From NCBI GenBank assembly GCA_013177855.1, contig JABLYA010000002.1:248001-312000 (forward strand): a stretch of 64,000 nt of DNA. The letters are read 5' to 3'. Each line of letters starts with the position of its first letter. Positions within the stretch are counted from its first letter, which is position 1. The notes under the pieces are model-generated. The model did not search any database. It was given only the letters and a program-made list of their open reading frames with translations, and was not told the origin of the DNA. Of this stretch, positions 53,135-63,089 are shown piece after piece. This stretch comes from Ignavibacteria bacterium. GTDB lineage: Bacteria > Bacteroidota > Ignavibacteria > Ch128b. The translations under genes were made by a program, and so were the position numbers.

Positions 53135-53275
53135 TGCAAAAATTTATTTGTTAAATCAAATTTGAAATTTATTCTCTTAGTTTATAATTTATTTTTAGAA
53201 TGTGAAGGTTGCTTATGAGATTTGACTGGTTGTTCCCTCGGCCTCCTTCATAATTTTCAACTAAAATTTATTTTT

Positions 53276-55051
53276 ATGTTTACATTTAGATTATCATTTA
53301 TTATAATAATTTTAGTTTGCTCGCTTGCTGCTCAGGATCTGAAATCAATTATAGATTCAGTAAACAAATTACCCGCCACAGAATATCTTGCCAATCTTTA
53401 TAAATCAAAATCAATCTTTGAAGAAAACCTGGTGAGAGCAAAATCTATCGGTTACAAATCTGGCGAGGCAAAAGCATTAAATATTCTTGCAATAATCTAT
53501 TACCTGATGGGTAATTACGAAAAATCCACAGAATTTAACATACAATCATTAAAAATTTTTGAGGAAATCAAAGAGTACGAAGAACTGGCTAATGCATACG
53601 GTGAATATGGTTATCAGATGAAAAGACGAGAACTTGCAAAAGCTCACCAATATATGTTAAAAGGAATACAAATAGCTGAAAAATATAAACTTAGCAAACC
53701 AACACTGGCCAAGCTTTATGATAACTTTGGTGTATTAAAAGAAATGGAAGGTAAAGTTGATAGTGCTTTATTACTTTATAATAAAGCTCTAAAACTTAAG
53801 TATGATTTGTATGATTCAATTGGTATTCCATTTAGTCTTAACAAAATTGCAAATGCAAAAGCACTTCAGGGAAAGTTTAAAGAAGCTTATACCATCTTAA
53901 ACCAATCTGATAAATTCAGAGCAAAAGAAAAAAATGATTTTGGCAAAGCGGATAATCTGGCTTATTACGGCGATTTTTTCACAATGGAAGGAAAAATTGA
54001 TTCAGCGATTAAATATTATCAAAGTTCTCTTGATCTATCTCTTAAAAATGGATATACATTCCTGATTGAATATTGTTATAGACAGCTTTCTGATCTTTAT
54101 GAGAAAAAATCTGATTTCAAAAATGCTTTTATTAATTTCAAAAAATACTCTGCTTATAAAGACAGCATTACCAATTTATCAACCAATCAAAGAATTGCTG
54201 AACTTGAACTTGCATTCGAAACAAGCGAAAAAGACAAATTAATTGCCCAGCAACAACTTCAGCTCAAACAAAGAGCAATTTTATTTATCTCGGTTGGAAC
54301 AACTTTGTTGTTCATAGTACTTGCAATGGTTGGTCTGTATACTTATCAGATTCAAAAAAGAAAAGCTATTGCAAAAGAAATGGATTTGGTAAAACAACTC
54401 TCATTGGAAGAAGCAAACAAAAAAGTTATTGAAGAAAAATTGAGAATTTCAAGAGAATTGCATGATAATACTGGTTCACAACTGACATTTATAATTAGCG
54501 CATTGGATAATTTAAAATACTCAATAAGTGATGAGTCATTGCTTGAAAAGATAAACAATATTAACAACTTCACCCGCTCATCTCTTAACGAATTGAGAAA
54601 TACAATTTGGGCAATGAAACATGAAACTGGAAATTTGTCTGATTTGATTTTAAAGATTAGAGATTATTTGAACAGGATTAAACCGAGTATTGCAAATCTA
54701 AACCTTAATGTCATAAATAATACTCAAAAAGAATATCGTCTCAATTCAGCACAACTCTTAAATCTCTTCAGAATTTTTCAGGAATGCTTGCAAAATATAA
54801 TTAAACACGCCAACGCTACCGAAGCTCAGATTATATTCAATGATTCTAAAGATGGATTTACCATGCAAATTTGTGATAATGGAATAGGTATAGAAAACTC
54901 ATTAAGTCTCGAAAGTTCAGGTTTAGATTCTCTAAAAATCCGTGCCGAAGAATCAAAAGGGAAAATGTATATCGAGAAAAATCAAACCAATGATGTCTCG
55001 TGCGGAACAAAACTCATTTTTGAAATTCAAGCTGAAGTTTCGGGCAATTAG
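53276..55051 (+). CDS. TPR-sensor histidine kinase (NarL-type system)
   Basis: 591 residues from ATG 53276; an in-frame TTG at 53222 is less likely because a signal peptide starts at 53276 (MFTFRLSFIIIILVCSLAAQ). A periplasmic region of about seven TPR units (GKVDSALLLYNKALKLK) precedes a membrane helix (about 333-352) and a coiled coil. Next is a HisKA_3 dimerisation domain with phospho-acceptor His396 in RELHDNTGSQLT and a HATPase_c domain (IFQECLQNIIKHANATEAQI, DNGIGIENS). It pairs with the NarL regulator 62 bases downstream and senses an unknown periplasmic cue through TPR repeats. Confidence 0.93.
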   Translation: MFTFRLSFIIIILVCSLAAQDLKSIIDSVNKLPATEYLANLYKSKSIFEENLVRAKSIGYKSGEAKALNILAIIYYLMGNYEKSTEFNIQSLKIFEEIKEYEELANAYGEYGYQMKRRELAKAHQYMLKGIQIAEKYKLSKPTLAKLYDNFGVLKEMEGKVDSALLLYNKALKLKYDLYDSIGIPFSLNKIANAKALQGKFKEAYTILNQSDKFRAKEKNDFGKADNLAYYGDFFTMEGKIDSAIKYYQSSLDLSLKNGYTFLIEYCYRQLSDLYEKKSDFKNAFINFKKYSAYKDSITNLSTNQRIAELELAFETSEKDKLIAQQQLQLKQRAILFISVGTTLLFIVLAMVGLYTYQIQKRKAIAKEMDLVKQLSLEEANKKVIEEKLRISRELHDNTGSQLTFIISALDNLKYSISDESLLEKINNINNFTRSSLNELRNTIWAMKHETGNLSDLILKIRDYLNRIKPSIANLNLNVINNTQKEYRLNSAQLLNLFRIFQECLQNIIKHANATEAQIIFNDSKDGFTMQICDNGIGIENSLSLESSGLDSLKIRAEESKGKMYIEKNQTNDVSCGTKLIFEIQAEVSGN

Positions 55052-55113
55052 GCATTTGACGTATTTATCTATTCTTTTCAATCATTATTTTTAAGTGAGA
55101 ATTTTATCAGGAT

Positions 55114-55788
55114 ATGAAAATCAAAATTGCAATAACCGAGGACAATAAAATAATTGCTCAATCATTTGTAGAAAAATTATCTCTTTTTTCGACTGAACTG
55201 GAAATTAAATTTATTGCAAAAAATGGAGTTGAACTGCTCAATAAACTAAAATCAAACCGGGATATAGATGTAATTTTGATGGATATTGAAATGCCTGAAA
55301 TGGATGGAATTCAAGCAACTTATGAAGTGAAAAATCTTTATCCACAAATCAAAATTCTAATTCTAACAGTTTTTGATGATGATGATAAAATTTTCAAAGC
55401 AATTCAGAATGGAGCATCTGGTTATCTCTTAAAAGAAGAAAGTCCAGAAGCAATTTTTAATTCCATTAAAATTATTATGGAAGGTGGAGCTACTATGTCT
55501 CCATCAATTGCATCGAAGATTTTAAGTATAATGAGAAAAGCTGAAATTAAATCTGAAGAGGATAAAAGTAACGAAAAAATCAAAACTGAAACTTTTGATC
55601 TTTCTCAGAGAGAAATAGAGGTTCTTGAAAAATTGAAGCAAGGCAAAGATTATAAAAAGATCGCTGATGAACTTTTTATTTCGCCCTCAACTGTCAGGAA
55701 ACATCTCGAAAACATTTATTTAAAATTACATGTTCACAACAAAATGCAAGCCGTTCAAAAAGCAATGGAACATAAAATCATTAAATAA
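55114..55788 (+). CDS. NarL/LuxR-family response regulator
   Basis: 224 residues. The receiver (about 3-120) has the acidic pair TEDN, phospho-acceptor Asp57 in ILMDIEMPEMDG, the Thr/Ser switch LTVFDDDD and the Lys of LKEE. A LuxR-type helix-turn-helix is at the C-terminus (LSQREIEVLEKLKQGKDYKKIADELFISPSTVRKHLENIY). It is the partner of the TPR kinase upstream and should act as a transcription factor. The acidic stretch FDDDDK after the switch residue is unusual but not disabling. Confidence 0.95.
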   Translation: MKIKIAITEDNKIIAQSFVEKLSLFSTELEIKFIAKNGVELLNKLKSNRDIDVILMDIEMPEMDGIQATYEVKNLYPQIKILILTVFDDDDKIFKAIQNGASGYLLKEESPEAIFNSIKIIMEGGATMSPSIASKILSIMRKAEIKSEEDKSNEKIKTETFDLSQREIEVLEKLKQGKDYKKIADELFISPSTVRKHLENIYLKLHVHNKMQAVQKAMEHKIIK

Positions 55789-55826
55789 TCTCCTGCAATT
55801 TCTGACTTCAATTCACCGTTTCTTTA

Positions 55827-56480
55827 TCAATCTTCAAAATCAAGCAAACTTAATTCTGGTAACCCTTCAAATAATTCATTTAACGAAAAATGATAATTTA
55901 CAACAACACCCTTGTGCTCACCATTAACCACATCTCCTTTACCCGATGCTCGTCTAAATCTTCTTGAACTATTCTTATCATTTAATCTTATTTTTCTTAA
56001 AAAGTCAATTTCCTGCGAAAAATATCTTCTACTTGTCTGATTAGGACCATTTATGCAGGGACGTTTCATCAAACACCAAACAACGAAGATCGGTTTTTGT
56101 TCTTTGTCTTTAATCTCAAAATATCTTTCAAGATCGCTTAAATTTAATGCGACTGTTTCGCTTGGAATTAAACCCGAGTGAGGCAGTTGTTTTTGAATGG
56201 ACATAAATGCTCGCTGTTGAACTTTAACTTCGATGAAGAGCAAAGTTTCTTCAGATGCGTTTTTCTTTTTTATTTCTAAATCTGGGTAGCCTTTATCAAA
56301 TGTTTTTACAGCGATTAAATTCTTATAGGTGGAATTAATTAGATTAATAATTTCTTTTTCTACAGCTTCTGAGAAATTTGAATCATGTTCAAATATATAT
56401 TCATCCTTAGATTTTCCATCACATCTTGTTTCGCAGACATTGCAATCAAATTTATAAGGACCAAGTTTTACATAAGGCAT
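55827..56480 (-). CDS. Putative restriction endonuclease (PD-(D/E)XK)
   Basis: 217 residues, family not recognised from sequence alone. The core GYPDLEI...LLFIEVKVQ has Asp67, Glu84 and Lys86 in the order of a PD-(D/E)XK nuclease. An N-terminal cluster FDCNVCETRCDG and a later CLMKRPC could bind zinc. It lies 84 bases downstream of a CcrM/HinfI-type methyltransferase on the same strand, as restriction genes usually do. A type II endonuclease recognising the same site is the best reading; the Cys clusters may instead mark a nicking or HNH-like repair nuclease. Confidence 0.65.
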   Translation of the reverse strand: MPYVKLGPYKFDCNVCETRCDGKSKDEYIFEHDSNFSEAVEKEIINLINSTYKNLIAVKTFDKGYPDLEIKKKNASEETLLFIEVKVQQRAFMSIQKQLPHSGLIPSETVALNLSDLERYFEIKDKEQKPIFVVWCLMKRPCINGPNQTSRRYFSQEIDFLRKIRLNDKNSSRRFRRASGKGDVVNGEHKGVVVNYHFSLNELFEGLPELSLLDFED

Positions 56481-56564
56481 AAATTTTTACAAATGAATTC
56501 AAAATTAATGAGCTATCATTATTGGTTTAATTTCAAGTCAGAACAAAGTCCGATGCTTTAAAAA

Positions 56565-57704
56565 CTATTCTTCACTAAAATCACTCAAAAAAAGAGATTC
56601 TTCGGATAAATTAGAAGAGCTTAAAAATTTCTTTGCATATTCTTCTCTCAGATTATCAATACTGACTAATTTACCGTTTCTCTTAACAAACCAGAATGTC
56701 CAGCCGTTATTTCGCTCTCTGTTCAAAATCTTTGCGCTTATTTTATGAATTGAACCTGCTTCATCTTCGTAATTTAGAGAAGCATCTGCCATTACTTGAG
56801 CTTTGTATTTTTCATCGCTTGAATATAAAAACTCTCCAATTTCGATTAAGCCTTTTTCAATCAAACTTCCAAATGAAACTTTTGGTTTTTTTCTTTCAAC
56901 TTTGTACTCAAGAAATTTTTTATCAATTGGTTTTACTTTTTTCAATCTCTCGTTCGAGACTTTGATATAAAAATCTTCTTTTTCAAAACCGATGAAGTTT
57001 CTTCCAAGTCGTTTCGCAACTGCAGCAGTCGTTCCACTTCCTGAAAAAGGATCTAAAACAACATCCTCTGGATTTGATGTGGAAAGAATTATTCTATAAA
57101 GGAGTTCTTCCGGTTTCTGAGTTGAATGAGCTTTCTGACCATTTACTTTAATTCTTTCACTACCCTGACAGATTGGGATGTACCAATCACTTCTCATTTG
57201 TAAATCGTCATTCATTACTTTCATTGAATGATAGTGAAATGTGTATCTGGAGTTTTTTGACTTAGTTGCCCAGATCAAAGTTTCGTGAGCATTGTTAAAA
57301 CGCGTTCCTTTAAAATTTGGCATTGGATTATTTTTAATCCAGATAATGTCGTTTAAAATCCAGTAACCTAAATTTTGCATTATCGCACCGACCCGGAAGA
57401 TATTGTGATAAGTTCCTATAACCCAGATGCTTCCAGTTTGCTTTAATATTCTTTTACACTCGCTTAACCATTTCTTTGTAAAATTATCATAATCTTCAAA
57501 TGTATTAAATTTGTCCCATTCATCATCAACTGGATCAACTTTAGATTGGTCTGGTCGATAAAGTTCATTATTTAGTTGAAGATTATACGGCGGATCTGCA
57601 AAAATTAAATCGATTGACTCGTCGGGAATTTTTTTAAGCAATTCGATACAATCGCCTTGATAAATTTTGTTAAGTTCAAAATCGCCAATTTTACTTATGC
57701 TCAT
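56565..57704 (-). CDS. Adenine-specific DNA methyltransferase, CcrM/HinfI type
   Basis: 379 residues of a beta-class N6-adenine methyltransferase: the catalytic DPPY (ADPPYNLQL, Asp37) comes first, and the AdoMet loop DPFSGSGTTAAVAKRLGRNFIGFE is near 218. The target-recognition part and a C-terminal RAMA domain (about 270-375; KPKVSFGSLIEKGLIEIGEFLYS, then NNGWTFWFVKRNGKLVSI) resemble CcrM and M.HinfI, which modify GANTC. GANTC is thus the likely site, by family inference only. The putative endonuclease is the next gene. This may be a full restriction-modification pair or, if the nuclease is dead, an epigenetic regulator. Confidence 0.92.
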   Translation of the reverse strand: MSISKIGDFELNKIYQGDCIELLKKIPDESIDLIFADPPYNLQLNNELYRPDQSKVDPVDDEWDKFNTFEDYDNFTKKWLSECKRILKQTGSIWVIGTYHNIFRVGAIMQNLGYWILNDIIWIKNNPMPNFKGTRFNNAHETLIWATKSKNSRYTFHYHSMKVMNDDLQMRSDWYIPICQGSERIKVNGQKAHSTQKPEELLYRIILSTSNPEDVVLDPFSGSGTTAAVAKRLGRNFIGFEKEDFYIKVSNERLKKVKPIDKKFLEYKVERKKPKVSFGSLIEKGLIEIGEFLYSSDEKYKAQVMADASLNYEDEAGSIHKISAKILNRERNNGWTFWFVKRNGKLVSIDNLREEYAKKFLSSSNLSEESLFLSDFSEE

Positions 57705-57907
57705 TTTTCAATAAGAATTTATTCGTATCTAACCTCTCGTAATAATATAAAAATTTAAGATAAATAAAATCGTTTCGTTGAAAAAAATTGCTTATTTGTT
57801 CCTTACAATCTCAAATCCATTTGTTAGTAAATATTAAAATCTAAATTTCCAAATTGCATAGAAATCCATACTTTGGAATGAACAAGCCAAATAATTAATT
57901 TATTCAT

Positions 57908-59782
57908 ATGAAGATATCAGATAAATCAATAAAAGAAGTTTTACTGCGAGCCGACATTTTAACTGTAGTTGGAAACTATGTGACATTAAAACCTGTTGGT
58001 CGAAACTATGTTGCGCTCTGCCCGTTTCATAAAGAGAAGAATCCATCTTTTACAGTCTCACCACAAAAACAGTTATTTCATTGCTTCGGATGCAAAGCTG
58101 GTGGAACTGTTGTTGACTTCTTAATGAAAATTGAAAATTATAGTTTCCCTGAAGCGATTGAACATTTAGCTAAATTATTCGGGATCAAAATTGAATACGA
58201 AGGTACTTCTTCTTTCCAACAAGACGAAGAAATTAATAAACTCTATGAATATTCACTTATCGCATCTGAATATTTTGTGGATAAACTTTTCAATACAAAT
58301 GAAGGGAAAAATGCACTCAAGTACCTCAAGAGCAGAGGAATTCATGAATCCACAATTAAAAATTTTAGATTGGGATATGCATTAAGTGCCTGGGATGGAT
58401 TTGTGAATTTTATTCGTTCAAATAATTATGACTTCGAAATTTTTGAAAAGCTTGGGATTATAATAAAAAAAGAAAATGGTGAATATTATGACAGATTCCG
58501 AGGAAGAATTATCTTTCCAGTATTTTCCGTTACTGGCCGTGTAATTGCTTTCGGCGGCAGAATAATCATAGACGATAAAGATCAACCTAAATACTTAAAC
58601 TCGCCTGAATCAAAAATCTACACAAAAGGAAAAACTCTCTTTGGACTTTATCAGACTAAAGATGAAATAAGAAAAAGTCAGGCAGCAATTCTTGTTGAAG
58701 GTTATATGGATTTTCTTTCACTTTATCAGAGCGGGATTAAAAATGTTGTAGCTTCTGCCGGCACAGCCCTTACAATGGATCAAATTATTCTTCTTTCAAG
58801 GACATCGTCGAATTTGTATCTGGTTTTTGACGGAGATGATGCTGGACAAAAAGCTGCGATTCGTGCAATTGAGCTTTTACTCCAAACAGATGTTAATTTC
58901 AAAATTGTTGCTTTGCCTGAAAAAGAAGATCCTGATTCTTTTATTAAAAACTATGGAGTTGATGAATTTAGAAAGTTAATTGAAAATGGAGAAAATTATA
59001 TCAACTACATTTACAAACTGGCAGAAAGAAACAATGCGTTAAGTGATATAAATTCAAAATTAAAAGTTGTCGACAGCTTAATAGAATTCACTGCCAAAGT
59101 TAAAGACCCGGTCAGACGTGAACTGCTCGGAAGAGAAATTGCCTCAAAATTTAAATTGACCAGCAACTCGGTTCTTCAAAAATTGGATCGAGTTGTTAAA
59201 AATTACAAGAAAACAGAACAAAGACAGGAAGAACTAAATCTAGAAATTGAAACACGCAAAAAAGACTCAACCAAATATCCTGAACTTTCGCCTGCTGAAC
59301 GGGGAATGCTCAAATTAATCTGTGAAGTCGAATACATTTATCTTGAACCAATTTTCTCAAACCTCAACGAAAATGATTTTATCAATCCACTCGCTGGAGA
59401 AATCTTCAAAGTCTTGAAAAATTATTATTTGGATTCAACAGCAGGAGAAAAGATAAACAGTCTTTTAATTCTTGGTCAACTCGAGCGTGAAGAACTGAAA
59501 AGTCTCTTTGCCGATGCTCTGACTGAAAGATACAAAGTAAGTGAAGGTTGGGAGGATATTGTACAGAATAATATCTCGGATAATTACATTGAAAAAACTA
59601 TAACTGATTATATAAAAAAATTAAAAGAACTCTCACTCACCAAAAGAATTGAAGAATTAATGCAAAAAGCTAATTCTACAATTGATTATAATGAAATGTC
59701 TCAAATACTTAAAGAAGTTGATAAGTTGATAAAAGAAAAAAAGTTTTATCAGGAAAGCTTTGAGGTGAAATTAATTCACTAA
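57908..59782 (+). CDS. dnaG: DNA primase
   Basis: 624 residues, normal for DnaG, which makes RNA primers for replication. The N-terminal CHC2 zinc finger is intact (CPFHKEKNPSFTVS with Cys38 and His41, CFGC with Cys59 and Cys62). The TOPRIM core follows (ILVEGYMDFLSLYQSGI, ASAGTALT, VFDGDDAGQKAA) and a C-terminal helicase-binding region. It is divergent from the methyltransferase gene across 203 bases, and its stop overlaps the stop of the convergent membrane protein gene by four bases. Confidence 0.97.
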   Translation: MKISDKSIKEVLLRADILTVVGNYVTLKPVGRNYVALCPFHKEKNPSFTVSPQKQLFHCFGCKAGGTVVDFLMKIENYSFPEAIEHLAKLFGIKIEYEGTSSFQQDEEINKLYEYSLIASEYFVDKLFNTNEGKNALKYLKSRGIHESTIKNFRLGYALSAWDGFVNFIRSNNYDFEIFEKLGIIIKKENGEYYDRFRGRIIFPVFSVTGRVIAFGGRIIIDDKDQPKYLNSPESKIYTKGKTLFGLYQTKDEIRKSQAAILVEGYMDFLSLYQSGIKNVVASAGTALTMDQIILLSRTSSNLYLVFDGDDAGQKAAIRAIELLLQTDVNFKIVALPEKEDPDSFIKNYGVDEFRKLIENGENYINYIYKLAERNNALSDINSKLKVVDSLIEFTAKVKDPVRRELLGREIASKFKLTSNSVLQKLDRVVKNYKKTEQRQEELNLEIETRKKDSTKYPELSPAERGMLKLICEVEYIYLEPIFSNLNENDFINPLAGEIFKVLKNYYLDSTAGEKINSLLILGQLEREELKSLFADALTERYKVSEGWEDIVQNNISDNYIEKTITDYIKKLKELSLTKRIEELMQKANSTIDYNEMSQILKEVDKLIKEKKFYQESFEVKLIH

Positions 59783-60486
59783 TTTTTTATTTCTGCTTTC
59801 AAAAAAGAATACAAATAATTCATTCCAATTAATAAACATCCACCTGTAAAAAGCACCCAATTAAATTTCTGCGGTACATAGTTCTGAATTACATCCCAGA
59901 ATTTTTGCTTTTCTGTAATGTTTGAAAGCTCGGTCCAGAAATTATGTTCAGTAAATAAATTGAGATAGTCATAAATAAAAGTATAAATGATTATCAACAC
60001 CCCAGCAGAAATTAAAATCAGTTGCATAGAAGAAAATTTTATTTGATAATTTTTCTCACTCAAATAAACATAAATCAGCGCAATCATAATCATCCCAATT
60101 GAGCAAATGACAGGTGCTAAAACTGGTCCAATCCATGTAATTGGGATTAAAAACAAGACATCCCATTCAAGAATTGTTTGGGGCCAGTTCAAAAAAAGTT
60201 TTAGAGCTACATAGTAAAAAATATCCCACACACCAAAAGTAAAAATGAAAAACGAAAATCTTTCACCTTTTGTTTTTCCTAATATCCAGCCAATTGTTGT
60301 AAGCATTATAATAGTGCAGAATTCTCTAACAATTTCGATCCTGAGCATTTGAGGATCTAAAAATGTCAGCGGAAATCTGAAACCATCAGGATAATATATT
60401 GCCCTTAAGTACACAACGACTATTGCTTCAAGAAATCCAAACGAAACTCCAAAAATTGATGCTGGAATAAATCGTTTCATAATCAT
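59779..60486 (-). CDS. Membrane protein of unknown function
   Basis: 235 residues with about seven hydrophobic helices (for example FIPASIFGVSFGFLEAIVVVY and LFLIPITWIGPVLAPVICSI). I do not recognise the family. A conserved-looking FGFLEAIVVVYLRAIYYP segment contains a Glu and Arg in a membrane region, which could matter for function. The C-terminal region is polar (ITEKQKFWDVIQNYVPQKFN) before a last helix. ATG 60486 and the in-frame ATG 60480 are both possible. Its end overlaps the dnaG end; the inverted repeat at 60527-60546 lies upstream. Confidence 0.75.
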   Translation of the reverse strand: MIMKRFIPASIFGVSFGFLEAIVVVYLRAIYYPDGFRFPLTFLDPQMLRIEIVREFCTIIMLTTIGWILGKTKGERFSFFIFTFGVWDIFYYVALKLFLNWPQTILEWDVLFLIPITWIGPVLAPVICSIGMIMIALIYVYLSEKNYQIKFSSMQLILISAGVLIIIYTFIYDYLNLFTEHNFWTELSNITEKQKFWDVIQNYVPQKFNWVLFTGGCLLIGMNYLYSFLKAEIKN

Positions 60487-60526
60487 ATTAAAATTAAAAT
60501 GTTAAGAATATCAAATCAAGAAAGCT

Positions 60527-60546
60527 CGATTAATCACAGTTAATCG
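60527..60546. repeat. Perfect 7-base inverted repeat
   Basis: CGATTAA (60527-60533) and TTAATCG (60540-60546) flank a six-base spacer TCACAG. There is no T-tail, so it is not a typical terminator. It lies about 41 bases upstream of the membrane-protein gene start and could be an operator. Confidence 0.35.
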
Positions 60547-60832
60547 CAGTATTTAGATTATATAAATCAAACGAAATGAAAGACGCATTTCTAAAATTTG
60601 AAGAACATAGAAGCTAAAAGAAACAAAACTAACTATCCGCTCAGGGATTTATAGCAAAGAAATAAACATTAGAATTATTTCATTGAGATATTTTAAAAGC
60701 ATTGAAAGTCTTGATAGTTTGATGACATAGCATGTTTAATGTGATTATAATCAATAATGGAGAAAGAATTTATGAAAGGTTCAGATTTTACTTTTTAATC
60801 AACAATTGAAACACTTTCCCGCCATTTATCAA

Positions 60833-60864
60833 ATTGATAATAAAAGCCGTTCAAACTATATTTG
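60833..60864 (+). promoter_or_regulatory. Promoter of the PpiD-like gene (Bacteroidota type)
   Basis: ATTG (60833-60836), a 20-base spacer and TATATTTG (60857-60864) match TTTG-N19/21-TAnnTTTG with one change. The start codon is at 60910 behind AGGAGAT, giving a leader of about 40 bases. Confidence 0.7.
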
Positions 60865-60909
60865 TATACTTTTTGCAATTAAAAAAATGACTATTTAGGA
60901 GATATTTGA

Positions 60910-63009
60910 ATGGCTATTATGACTAAAATGCGGGATAATATGCCCGCAATTTTAATCGGGCTTGTTGTAATGTTCTTAATTACAATTGTTTTTGACTGGG
61001 GAATGAACTATCTCGGACTTACTTCTCAAAGAAATGACCCGGTCATTGGCAGTGTTAATGGAAGAGAAATTAAATATCTGGAATTCAATAAAATAGTTGA
61101 TCAGGCAAGAGAGAATCAAAAAGCTCAATCGGGGCAGGATATTGAAGATGATCAGCTTCCAATGTTCCGAGATCAGGTCTGGGAATCTTATGTCAATCAA
61201 ATATTAATTGAGCAGGAAGTTGAAAAGTTAGGCATCAAGGTTACTGATGACGAAATCTACGAAATTATCACAGGCGAAAATCCTCCTGAATTCTTAAAAA
61301 GAAATTTTATTGACTCACTTGGCAATTTTAATCGTCAGCTTTATTTACAAGCCATAATGGATCCAAGAAATAAAGAAGCACTTGCTCAGGCTGAAGATTA
61401 TGTAAAACAACAAAGATTACAGGAAAAACTGATCGCATATCTCAAAGCAACAATCGTTGTCCCCGAGAATGAAATTAAAAAACGATTTATGGAACAAAAT
61501 GTAAAAGCAGACGCAAAATTTGTCTTATTCGATTTGAATTCCATTAAGGACAACGATATCTCCTACAACGAGGATGATCTCAAAGCTTATTACAAGAAAA
61601 ACATTGATCAATATAAAGTTGAAGCACAACGCAAACTTAAGTATGTAATTTTTAGAAGGCAGCCGAGCAAAGCAGATAGTCAATCAGTATTTAACAGCTT
61701 AAAAGCTATTGCAGAGGAAGCAAAGAAAGATCCTGATTTTGCTGGACTGATTAAACTTTATTCAAATAAAGAATATTCTGAAAGAGCAATTCTCCATGGA
61801 TCATTGCCATACGAAAGTGAAGTAGAATTATATAAACATAATGTTGGAGATGTTGTTGGACCGGTTTTAACTTACTCTGGTTATTCAATTTTCAAAATAG
61901 TAAGAGATAGTCTTGGCGCAGATGAATATGTTCATGCATCTCACATCTTAATTCCAATTGCAGGTGATAGTGTAGCCGCTTTAAACAAAGCCAGGGATAT
62001 TTTACAGCAAATTAAGAATGGTGCTGATTTCGCAAAGTTAGCTAAAGATTATTCACTTGATCCTATCTCTGCTTCCCGTGGCGGTGATCTTGGCTGGTTT
62101 GGGAAAGGAATGATGGTACCCCCATTTGAAAAAGCAGCATTTAACGCAAAGATTGGTGAAGTTGTTGGTCCCGTTAGAACTGATTATGGTTACCACATCA
62201 TCAAAGTTCATGATAAAAGTAAAAGAATTATTATTGCTGCCGAGTTAAATCAACCGATTAAAATTTCTCCTCAAACTGAAGAAGAACTTTACAATGCTGC
62301 ACAAGATTTTGCATACATTGTTCAGAAAAATGGAAACTTCGAAAAAGAAGCAGAGCTGATGAAATATCAGGTTCAAGAAACTGCACCTTTCAACGAAAAA
62401 TCTGAATTCATTCCAGGAATTGGAATGTATAAACAGCTTGTAAAATTTGCCTTCGACAATAAAGTTGGTGAAGTTAGCGAAGTTTTCCCTACCAGTCAGG
62501 GATATGTTGTTGCAATGGTTTCAGATGCAACTGATGCTGGTTTCAAAAGCTTTGATGAAGTAAAGGAAACCATTAAGCAAGCAGTAATCAAAGAAAAGAA
62601 ATATGAAATCTTAAAGAAAAAAGCAGAAGAAATGCGAAAGAAAATTCCCGCAGGACAGGGACTTGAATATTTAAAGAACATTGATACAAGCATTGTAATT
62701 ACTCAAACAGGTCTCTTTAACTATGGACAATTTGTCGGTGGTGGAGTTGGTAGAGATTTCGCATTTAATTTTGCTGCTTTCAAATTGAATGTCGGTCAGG
62801 TTTCTGAACCCATAAAAGGGAATAGAGGTTATTATCTTATTGAACTTGTGTCCAAACAAGATTTTGACAAAACAGCTTTTGATATTCAAAAGAACACTAT
62901 ACGAAATCAAATACTTCAGGAAAAACAAAATACAATTATCAGCAGCTGGATGAATGAATTGAAAAAGAAAGCCAAAATTGAAGACTTAAGATTTAAGTAC
63001 TACCGATAA
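60910..63009 (+). CDS. ppiD: PpiD/SurA-type periplasmic peptidyl-prolyl isomerase
   Basis: 699 residues. An N-terminal membrane helix (AILIGLVVMFLITIVFDWGM) anchors a periplasmic chaperone. SurA-like helical parts come first (YVNQILIEQEVEKLGIKVTDDEI), then a clear parvulin domain (about 340-440; ASHILIPIAGDS, GGDLGWFGKGMMVPPFEKAAF, GYHIIKVHD) and a second, degenerate parvulin-like region (GQVSEPIKGNRGYYLIELV). This layout matches PpiD, a folding factor at the SecYEG exit. The start lies behind a good ribosome site (AGGAGAT), and the gene stands alone. Confidence 0.92.
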   Translation: MAIMTKMRDNMPAILIGLVVMFLITIVFDWGMNYLGLTSQRNDPVIGSVNGREIKYLEFNKIVDQARENQKAQSGQDIEDDQLPMFRDQVWESYVNQILIEQEVEKLGIKVTDDEIYEIITGENPPEFLKRNFIDSLGNFNRQLYLQAIMDPRNKEALAQAEDYVKQQRLQEKLIAYLKATIVVPENEIKKRFMEQNVKADAKFVLFDLNSIKDNDISYNEDDLKAYYKKNIDQYKVEAQRKLKYVIFRRQPSKADSQSVFNSLKAIAEEAKKDPDFAGLIKLYSNKEYSERAILHGSLPYESEVELYKHNVGDVVGPVLTYSGYSIFKIVRDSLGADEYVHASHILIPIAGDSVAALNKARDILQQIKNGADFAKLAKDYSLDPISASRGGDLGWFGKGMMVPPFEKAAFNAKIGEVVGPVRTDYGYHIIKVHDKSKRIIIAAELNQPIKISPQTEEELYNAAQDFAYIVQKNGNFEKEAELMKYQVQETAPFNEKSEFIPGIGMYKQLVKFAFDNKVGEVSEVFPTSQGYVVAMVSDATDAGFKSFDEVKETIKQAVIKEKKYEILKKKAEEMRKKIPAGQGLEYLKNIDTSIVITQTGLFNYGQFVGGGVGRDFAFNFAAFKLNVGQVSEPIKGNRGYYLIELVSKQDFDKTAFDIQKNTIRNQILQEKQNTIISSWMNELKKKAKIEDLRFKYYR

Positions 63010-63035
63010 TCAGGTTTCTAATTAATTCAAAACTA

Positions 63036-63066
63036 AAAATGGACGGTTCAGCCGTCCATTTTTATT
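63036..63066. terminator. Terminator between ppiD and the YgfK-like gene
   Basis: The stem pairs AAATGGACGG with CCGTCCATTT around a TTCAG loop (63047-63051) and is followed by a T-run. It can end the ppiD transcript and, in reverse, the convergent gene whose stop is at 63090. Confidence 0.88.
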
Positions 63067-63089
63067 TTAAATCAAAAGTGATTTTAGTT

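Larger units (their letters stand above)
60487..60909. other. Intergenic region, no gene seen
   Basis: The 423-base region between the membrane-protein gene and the PpiD-like gene holds an inverted repeat (60527-60546) and the PpiD promoter (60833-60864). Otherwise it is AT-rich DNA with no convincing frame; one nine-codon ATG frame near 60771 is too short to support. Confidence 0.5.

Noticed and set aside
53216-53260. A short leader peptide (MRFDWLFPRPPS) upstream of the TPR kinase
   Set aside because: There is no ribosome site of note or attenuator-like hairpin after it; chance ATG frames of this size are common.
60771-60800. A nine-codon frame starting at ATG in the gap before ppiD
   Set aside because: It is too short, lacks coupling to another gene, and overlaps no recognisable motif.
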